NCBI GenBank assembly: GCA_030836665.1 | Contig: JAUPLX010000064.1 | Span: 1 to 7,871 of the forward strand | Source of the DNA: Patescibacteria group bacterium | GTDB taxonomy: Bacteria > Patescibacteriota > Gracilibacteria > BD1-5 > UBA2023 | Length of the DNA: 7,871 nt | Direction: 5' to 3' | Shown here: one piece after another, positions 1 through 5,153 of the stretch | Position numbering within the stretch: the first letter of the stretch is position 1 | How the letters are laid out: each line of letters begins with the position of its first letter | Program-made: the position numbers and the translations under genes | Notes under the pieces: model-generated | Told to the model about the DNA's origin: nothing | The model's database searches: none | What the model saw: only the letters and a program-made list of their open reading frames with translations

Positions 1-1173
1 GGACAGATCAAGTCTTCCGATTCTTTCAGCGCGTATAAGAAGCTCGTGGACGACCTCCACCACGAAGTCATCGCCATTTACGAAAATCCTTCCGCCACCG
101 AGGAAGAAAAGCGTTTTTTCACGAACAGGATTCGTGAAATGTACGCGGTATACCGCGGGTTTAATAAAAAGAACCCGGCTCCCGCCCCCGTGACTGCCGG
201 TCCGAAAGTTACGGAAGCCGACGCTACCCCGTCGGACAAAACTTCCGTTCTCGGAAGGCAGGTGGAAAAATACCATGCCCTTATCGAACGCATCGTCGAG
301 AAGATAGAATTCCTTCTCGTGAAATTTCCGACCCAAATCGGAGAAGATCGGGCGTTCCGTTTGAAAGAACTCTCCACGAAGCTCAAGCAATTGAAGAACA
401 CGACCAATGCCGATAGGCTCAAACTCATCGGAGAAGCCGCTTTGGAGAGTATTGGAAAATTGGAAATAGAATTGATCGAAAAGGGACATATTAAAGACAA
501 AAAGGAAGTTCTCGGAGAAACCAACACCCTCTTGCGCGGAATGGGTTCGAGTAAGCGCGCGATACTTCCGGAAGACGATTTCGTCGTGCAGATGAAAGGA
601 ATTTGGAGCTCGTTCCGTGAAAATTACTTCGCTCCGGCCGTTCAAAAAAAATCCGAAGGGTCTTTGAAAACCGATATCGGAACGAACGAATTCCTCTATT
701 TCAAGAACGTCCGCGAACTGAAGGCGTACGAGATGAAGAAATCCGAAATCAATCGCGAACTCCTCCAGGGAATCATCTCCCTCCGTGGGGAAAAGAGGAA
801 TCGTCTCATCATGAAGAAGAAGCTTATCGACCAGAATATCGAACTTCTTTCCAGTCGTATTAAGAACCGATCGGTTTCGTACGTAAAGCTCAAACGCGGA
901 ATTTCCCAATATTCGGAATCGTTTTTCTACCTCTGCCGCTCGCTCGGGGATTTTTTCACGTACTCCCTCCTCGCTTACGCGATCGTATATTCCGTCGCGT
1001 ATCCGGTGATGGAAATCCTTTCCGATTCCGCTTTGGCCCACCAATCCGTTTTTCTTCTCGCGACCACCTCTTTCGTCGCGTTTTCCTTAAAGCAGATGAG
1101 GTCCTGGGTGTCGTTTTCGGTTTTCGCTTCGACTGCGGCCACGTTCGTCTTCGCCCTCGGGGTTAATTTTTAG
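1..1173 (+). CDS. Hypothetical protein with coiled-coil N-region and C-terminal membrane segments, 5' partial
   Basis: I do not recognise this family. The frame is open from the first base of the window with no stop, so the true start probably lies upstream; a GTG at 46 is a possible internal start, but the residues before it look equally coding. 390 residues are visible, ending at TAG. The first ~315 are highly charged and Lys/Glu/Leu-rich, predicted mainly helical with coiled-coil character (around visible residues 95-180 and 235-305). A Pro/Ala-rich linker sits near residues 58-75. The C-terminus has three hydrophobic stretches, about residues 317-340, 348-365 and 369-390, so the protein is likely membrane-anchored with a large cytosolic helical part. 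No catalytic motif is visible. The next gene starts 3 bases later in the same frame and encodes a polytopic membrane protein, so the two are probably co-transcribed and may act together, or may be one split gene. Confidence that it is coding is high; its function is unknown. Confidence 0.85.
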   Translation, partial: GQIKSSDSFSAYKKLVDDLHHEVIAIYENPSATEEEKRFFTNRIREMYAVYRGFNKKNPAPAPVTAGPKVTEADATPSDKTSVLGRQVEKYHALIERIVEKIEFLLVKFPTQIGEDRAFRLKELSTKLKQLKNTTNADRLKLIGEAALESIGKLEIELIEKGHIKDKKEVLGETNTLLRGMGSSKRAILPEDDFVVQMKGIWSSFRENYFAPAVQKKSEGSLKTDIGTNEFLYFKNVRELKAYEMKKSEINRELLQGIISLRGEKRNRLIMKKKLIDQNIELLSSRIKNRSVSYVKLKRGISQYSESFFYLCRSLGDFFTYSLLAYAIVYSVAYPVMEILSDSALAHQSVFLLATTSFVAFSLKQMRSWVSFSVFASTAATFVFALGVNF

Positions 1174-1176
1174 GAA

Positions 1177-2403
1177 GTGTACGTCCTTTTTCTCTTCATA
1201 CACCTCGTCTTCGCCGCCGTCTTCTATTTTTTCGACCGCTTTCCGGAGGCCGTAATCTTCCTTATTCTCGGGGCGGTGTTTTTTTTCGCGTTCGGACCGT
1301 TCGATTTTAAGAAAAAAACGGCCCAACCGGCATCGCTCGGGGTTTCGAAAATCGCTTCGCACGCCCGCGCGCACGCCCTTTCGTTCTTTAAGACCGGAAC
1401 GTACTACATCGGGTTCCTCCTGTTCTATCTTTCCCTCTACGGTATCGCGTATTCGCTCTCGAAGTCCCTCGGTATGACCCCGAAGGTTCTTTACGGATGG
1501 CTCACGCTCTCCTTATCGGTCGTTACGCTGTCCGCATTCGCGTTCTTCGGAACCAAACATGACGTCGCGTACAAGATATTTCGTTCGAACGCGTTCGTAT
1601 TTTCCACGCTGCACTTCTTCTTTCTCGTTTATCGGCTTTTCTGGGGAGGGAAGTTCGACCCGATATTCGTTACCAACGTCGTGCTTTCGCTCGGTTCCCT
1701 CGCGACCGTCGTTTTCGTCGGAAATTACGGCGACAGGCGGCAACGGAGTTCCGCCTACCTCTTTTTTCTCGCGTATTCCTACGTTTGCGCCCTTTCGCTC
1801 GCCATGCGGATATTCGGCTTCGATTCCGCGAAATCGGCGCTCGCCATTCTGTTTTTAGAGTCCGTCGCGGTTTTTGACGGACTGACGAGAATCCGCCAAT
1901 TGAAAGAGTTCCGCTCGATCGGCGCGTATGCCGGACTCGTGATCTCCTATCTTGCGGTCGTAGGGATATTCGTCTACGTAGCGGCAAGGAACGCCGACGC
2001 GTTCATTATTTCCTTGGCGCTTGCCATTTCCGCGTTCCAGACGTACCTGCATGCCAAATACGAAAATTACGTTTCCTTAGCGAGCGTTCTTGCCCTAGTA
2101 GGATTACTGTATTTCGAAACGTTCTTTCCTCGCGTATCCGAGGGTTTCTTCCCCTTCCTCCTTTTTTGTTTCGGATTTCCCGCCGGGGTCGCGGTTTTTG
2201 CGAAATGGAAAACCTTCCACCAGTTCGACCGACAATTCCTTTTCGGGTCCGGAATATTGCACGTGCTCGCCTGCTTCGCGGGGTATTTTTTCCGATTTTC
2301 GGCGTATTCGATTTTGGAAATATCGCTCCTCTCCCTCGGAAGTTCCGTGCTTTTCTTCTTAAGCTATTTGGGAATGCGTCCGCATTCCGCAGTGAAGCGG
2401 TAG
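1177..2403 (+). CDS. Polytopic integral membrane protein of unknown function (about 14 TM)
   Basis: This is a 408-residue, very hydrophobic, aromatic-rich protein with roughly 14 predicted transmembrane helices: near residues 2-19, 22-40, 76-95, 104-125, 137-156, 162-184, 192-214, 219-236, 248-270, 275-295 and 298-317, and three more towards the C-terminus. Short Lys/Arg-rich loops alternate with the helices. The longest soluble piece is residues ~41-75. I see no transporter signature, cofactor motif or catalytic residue set, so I give no function. The GTG at 1177 was chosen because the first helix starts at once and the next in-frame ATG (1474) would remove several helices. The only Shine-Dalgarno-like bases (AGGA) overlap the preceding TAG and are too close to GTG. 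It shares its reading frame with the upstream gene, separated by TAG-GAA, so the two could together be one ~800-residue protein with a coiled-coil head and ~17 helices. Its TAG stop is followed within 2 bases by a strong terminator. Confidence 0.8.
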   Translation: MYVLFLFIHLVFAAVFYFFDRFPEAVIFLILGAVFFFAFGPFDFKKKTAQPASLGVSKIASHARAHALSFFKTGTYYIGFLLFYLSLYGIAYSLSKSLGMTPKVLYGWLTLSLSVVTLSAFAFFGTKHDVAYKIFRSNAFVFSTLHFFFLVYRLFWGGKFDPIFVTNVVLSLGSLATVVFVGNYGDRRQRSSAYLFFLAYSYVCALSLAMRIFGFDSAKSALAILFLESVAVFDGLTRIRQLKEFRSIGAYAGLVISYLAVVGIFVYVAARNADAFIISLALAISAFQTYLHAKYENYVSLASVLALVGLLYFETFFPRVSEGFFPFLLFCFGFPAGVAVFAKWKTFHQFDRQFLFGSGILHVLACFAGYFFRFSAYSILEISLLSLGSSVLFFLSYLGMRPHSAVKR

Positions 2404-2404
2404 G

Positions 2405-2433
2405 AAGAAACCGGAACGCGTTCCGGTTTTTTT
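2405..2433 (+). terminator. Rho-independent terminator after the membrane-protein pair
   Basis: A perfect 22-base palindrome (2408-2429, centre 2418/2419) forms a GC-rich stem with ACCGGAA on the left and TTCCGGT on the right, followed by an uninterrupted T run (2427-2433). The flanking A residues can extend the stem into the T run. It begins one base after the TAG of the membrane protein gene, which also supports that TAG as a real stop and the end of this transcription unit. Confidence 0.9.
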
Positions 2434-2464
2434 CTGGAATTTTTCCGTATCTTTCCAAAGAACG

Positions 2465-2480
2465 CCCGGATAATTCCGGG
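2465..2480 (+). promoter_or_regulatory. Short palindrome abutting the ComF-type start codon
   Basis: CCCGGA-TAAT-TCCGGG is a perfect 6-bp inverted repeat with a 4-base loop, ending one base before the ATG at 2482. In RNA it would form a small hairpin directly at the start codon, in the place where a Shine-Dalgarno sequence would be expected. In DNA, GATAAT (2469-2474) resembles a -10 box and would place transcription start at about the ATG, giving a leaderless mRNA, but no convincing -35 lies upstream. Either reading is speculative. Confidence 0.3.
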
Positions 2481-2481
2481 T

Positions 2482-3195
2482 ATGAAAACCCGAAATTCCC
2501 CCGTCTTTTCCATCTCGGTAGAATCGGAAAATTCAATCCGATATTTGGCGAAATGGATTTCCGACGTCTTTTCCCTCCCGGAAAATCCCTATCCCCGGGC
2601 GTTCGACGAGGTCAGCGGATACTACCGGAAAGAGATTCCCGATTTCCCGCTCGTCTCGGCTTGGGTCGCGTACGCGTATTCGGCCCATTTCGCTACGGAT
2701 ATCAAACGTTTCAAATACCGCGCCGAGCGCTCGGTGCTCGAACGGTTCGATGAAGGACTTCGCCGGCTTGCGGAAATTTGCCGAGAGGAGGTTGGCGACG
2801 ACGCGTTCGTTACGTATCCGCCCTCGCCGCTTTCCCGTACCCTGTTTCGCGGATACGACCATACCGCGCTCTTGGCCGAACGTTTCGCCAAACATGCGGG
2901 ACTTCCGGCGATACGTCTCATAAAAACCCCGTTCTCCCGTCCGAAGCAGGCCGGTGCGAATCGTCTTAACCGAATGTCGAACGTGTCGAACAAATTTTTT
3001 CTTCCCGCGTGGGCGCCTTCGTATTCCGGTCGCCCGGTCATATTTTTCGACGACGTCATATCGAGCGGTTCTACCGTATTGGAATGCGCGAAGATCCTTC
3101 ATGAAAACGGAAATTTTGAAATACGCGGATGCTTTCTCTCGTCTTCCACGGTCCATTCGCAAGAAAAACCGAACATCCGCAATTGACAATCGTAA
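2482..3195 (+). CDS. ComF-family phosphoribosyltransferase-fold protein, UGA read as sense at codon 235
   Basis: A type I phosphoribosyltransferase-fold protein of the ComF/ComFC/GntX group, which is linked to DNA uptake and processing although its exact reaction is poorly defined. The PRPP-binding motif is at residues 186-198 (VIFFDDVISSGST, acidic pair D190/D191). Upstream are family blocks: the KRFKYRAE stretch (~79-86), R119-x3-RGYDH (123-127) followed by a LAERFAK helix, and KQAGANRLNRMSN (155-167), the counterpart of the Q-x-x-x-x-R-x-x-R-x-x-N block. The N-terminal four-cysteine zinc finger found in many ComF proteins is absent; the first 80 residues contain no Cys. Under the standard code it would end at TGA (3184-3186, 234 residues). 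With UGA as glycine it gains Gly-Gln-Ser and ends at TAA (3193-3195, 237 residues). ATG 2482 has no Shine-Dalgarno. It stands alone between a terminator and the promoter of the next gene, whose -35 box overlaps its 3' end. Confidence 0.85.
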
Positions 3196-3210
3196 TCGCG
3201 AAAGTATAAA
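3183..3210 (+). promoter_or_regulatory. Sigma70-type promoter for the AAA+ gene
   Basis: A consensus -35 TTGACA (3183-3188) and a -10 TATAAA (3205-3210) are separated by 16 bases. Transcription would start near 3217, leaving a leader of about 27 bases before ATG 3244. This placement supports ATG 3244, not TTG 3382, as the start of the AAA+ gene. The -35 box overlaps the last codons of the ComF-type gene. Confidence 0.7.
3184..3186 (+). other. In-frame TGA probably read as sense, near the ComF-type 3' end
   Basis: This TGA is codon 235 of the ComF-type gene and is followed in frame by CAA TCG TAA. On its own it could be an ordinary stop. I read it as sense because two other genes in the window only make sense with UGA decoded. 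It also lies inside the TTGACA -35 box (3183-3188) of the next gene. Confidence 0.5.
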
Positions 3211-3243
3211 ACAACCGTCTCCACCCAATCACAAGATACGGTC

Positions 3244-5034
3244 ATGAAAACTTCCCAAGAACCGGCGAAGAAGCCCGGAACCGACCTCGTAGTTATTGAT
3301 TCTCCCGTTCAGCTTTTACGTCCGGACCGGATGTCGGAAGCCGTTTCGACCCTCGTGAAATGAAAGAAGAGGCAAGTAAGGTTGCACCTCGAATACAGGG
3401 ATCCCCTCGAAGTCGAGCTTTCCTCGTATCTTCGGTCCGAAGTTCTCGGACAGGAAGAATCCATCGATACGATTGCCAAGCTCGTCGCCGCCCGTCTGTC
3501 GCAGATCGGGGATCGGGAGGCCCCCATCGCGGTACTCTATCTCGGAGGGCCTACCGGCGTCGGGAAAACCGAAACCGCCCACGCGCTCGCGGACTTTTTC
3601 CTCGGGGACCCGAAAGGATTCACGAAGATCCATGGTGAAGACCTTCAAGACCACCACACTTCGCGCAACCTTTTCGGTTCGCCGAAGTCGTACGTCGGCT
3701 ATGACGATCCCCCACGACTGAACGAAGCGGACCTTCAGTCGTACCATAAAAAAGCCCTGGAAGCGGGAAAAACCCATTCGAGCGTTTCGGCCCACTCGAA
3801 ATTTTCGATTATCCTTATCGACGAAATCGACAAGATCCATCCGAGCATCTGCCAGAACTTCCTCGGCATCTTCGATAAGGGGTTTTTCGAACTTCCCAAC
3901 GGATCTGAGAACGATCCGGACCTCTCGTATTCGAAGTTTACGGATTTCCGCCAAACGATCTTCATCCTCACTTCCAATGCCGGAGAGCACGAAAGGAGCG
4001 AACATTTGGAACGCGCCCCGATGGGATTCACCCAATCGAGCGACCACAATGCCCGCCACGCCCAATCCGCCGAAGTCGTGCAACGCGCGCTCCGAAAGAA
4101 ATTCGCGCCCGAATTCATCGAACGCATCGATACGTTCCTTACGTACCGTCCGCTGACTCCCGACGTTGCCCAGGGAATCGTTCGAAAGGAAATCGACAGG
4201 TTTCGGGGAGGCTTCCTAAAGCGTAAATTCGGCAATGCCATCGCCGTCGACGTACGTCCGGAAACCGTCGTTTCCGTGGCAGAAGGGGGATTGGATCCGA
4301 AACGCGGCGCGAGAAATCTCAACCGTTTCGTCGAAAACAGCCTTATCGTCCCGTTACGAAACGTCGTAATGAGCGGGCAACTCGCCGGAATACCGGAAGG
4401 GAAAACCGCCACTCTCCGGGTCGAGGGCGACCGCGATTCCCTGTCGGTAACGCTTCTCGGATTGAAAGCTCGAGAATTGGGAAAGGGCGACATCGTCGCC
4501 ACCATTCTCGAGGCGCGACAAAAAACCATGGTCGGACGCATCGAAGACGTCCATGCGAAAATCGAAGCCTTCCGCCGCATATACGAACTCGCTTTCCAGG
4601 AGCACTTCAGCATGAATTCGGAAGCCGCGCGGCTCGAAAAGGAACTCCTCTCTTGCGGGATTCCGCAAGACGAAATCGAACTCATCCGCAATGACGTCGT
4701 CGAGCGGCTGGATCGCGAAGAACGCGAGAAGCAGGCTTCCGAAGACGCGAAGGATGCCGGGCTTCCGTACGACACTCCGCTCCCGAATGCCATAGAACTG
4801 TTCTATCCGATTTCTCCGGAAGCCATCATGGAGATTATCCGCTTTTATATCAAGAACGCGGATAAGGCGTTGAAAACTCCGGGCATGACCCAGCTTCGCA
4901 ACGGACTCGTCGTTTTGGCAATCAGGGAGGCCTGCAAGAAACTTATCGGCAAAGGGTTGACGAAGGACCAGTACGATTTCGTCGCCCAAGCGACCCACGA
5001 GGTCTATCTTCGAATGAAGGCGAAAACCCGGTAA
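3244..5034 (+). CDS. Clp/HSP100-type AAA+ ATPase, single module, with UGA codon 40 and a long unassigned C-terminal region
   Basis: Probable ATP-driven protein unfoldase or remodeller resembling the D2 module of ClpA/ClpB. With ATG 3244 and UGA read as sense it has 596 residues. Visible motifs: Walker [10 protein letters not shown] (K108), pore-loop YVGY (150-153), Walker B ILIDEID (D193/E194), sensor 1 TSNAG (N245), arginine finger in [10 protein letters not shown] (R294) and sensor 2 GARNLNR (R357). The ClpB-D2-like small domain runs to about residue 400. It lacks a D1 module, a ClpX zinc domain and an obvious ClpP-docking loop. Residues ~415-596 form a mostly helical charged region that I cannot assign. 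Under the standard code the only start that keeps the domain would be TTG 3382. That would leave the in-frame 46-codon segment from ATG 3244, placed ~27 bases behind a near-consensus promoter, unexplained. It is flanked by its own promoter and a downstream hairpin, so it is likely monocistronic. The family call is firm; client and partner are unknown. Confidence 0.88.
3361..3363 (+). other. In-frame TGA (codon 40 of the AAA+ gene), probably recoded to Gly
   Basis: This TGA lies between a promoter-linked ATG 39 codons upstream and the AAA+ domain downstream, in the same frame. The context is STLVK-X-KKRQVR, a basic linker where glycine would be tolerated. It matches the UvrA case, where readthrough is much harder to avoid. 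Confidence 0.7.
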
Positions 5035-5089
5035 CGGGCGTCCCCTCGCGATTCTTCAGAAAACTTTTCGTTTCGAAGCCAATACGGGA

Positions 5090-5095
5090 TATACT
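5090..5095 (+). promoter_or_regulatory. Possible -10 box upstream of uvrA
   Basis: TATACT at 5090-5095 matches a sigma70 -10 in five of six positions. The region 16-18 bases upstream (TTTTCG/TTCGTT) is a poor -35. Transcription would begin inside the left arm of the adjacent hairpin, so promoter and hairpin functions would overlap. This is weak evidence. Confidence 0.3.
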
Positions 5096-5127
5096 CGGGG
5101 TTCGTCCGTCGTTCGGGCGAACCCCGA
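5095..5127 (+). terminator. Strong 14-bp hairpin between the AAA+ gene and uvrA
   Basis: The left arm 5095-5108 (TCGGGGTTCGTCCG) pairs with 5114-5127 over 14 bp, with a single G-T wobble, around a 5-base loop (TCGTT). It lies 60 bases after the AAA+ stop and 26 bases before the uvrA ATG. The downstream tract (ATTTCGTTTCCCCATTTT) is T-rich but broken by C and G, so it is a weaker intrinsic terminator than the one at 2405. Alternatively it may be a structured uvrA leader. Confidence 0.5.
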
Positions 5128-5153
5128 TTTCGTTTCCCCATTTTCCGTACGGT

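Noticed and set aside
2166..2753. A 195-codon + strand frame spanning the terminator and two genes
   Set aside because: It is Arg/Phe/Pro-rich, has no domain, runs through the hairpin at 2405-2433 and overlaps two well-supported genes in another frame.
1..3363. The first four genes all lie in the same reading frame, with gaps open apart from the stop codons, suggesting one giant polyprotein
   Set aside because: A strong terminator, a promoter and clear stops (TAG 2401, TAA 3193) lie between them, and unrelated domains follow each other. Shared frame is likely chance except for the close 1173/1177 junction, reported separately.
3735..4793. A 352-codon open frame on the minus strand inside the AAA+ gene (and another at 3316-4083)
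   Set aside because: Both overlap all the AAA+ motifs on the + strand, and their Ser/Arg-rich translations look like frame shadows.
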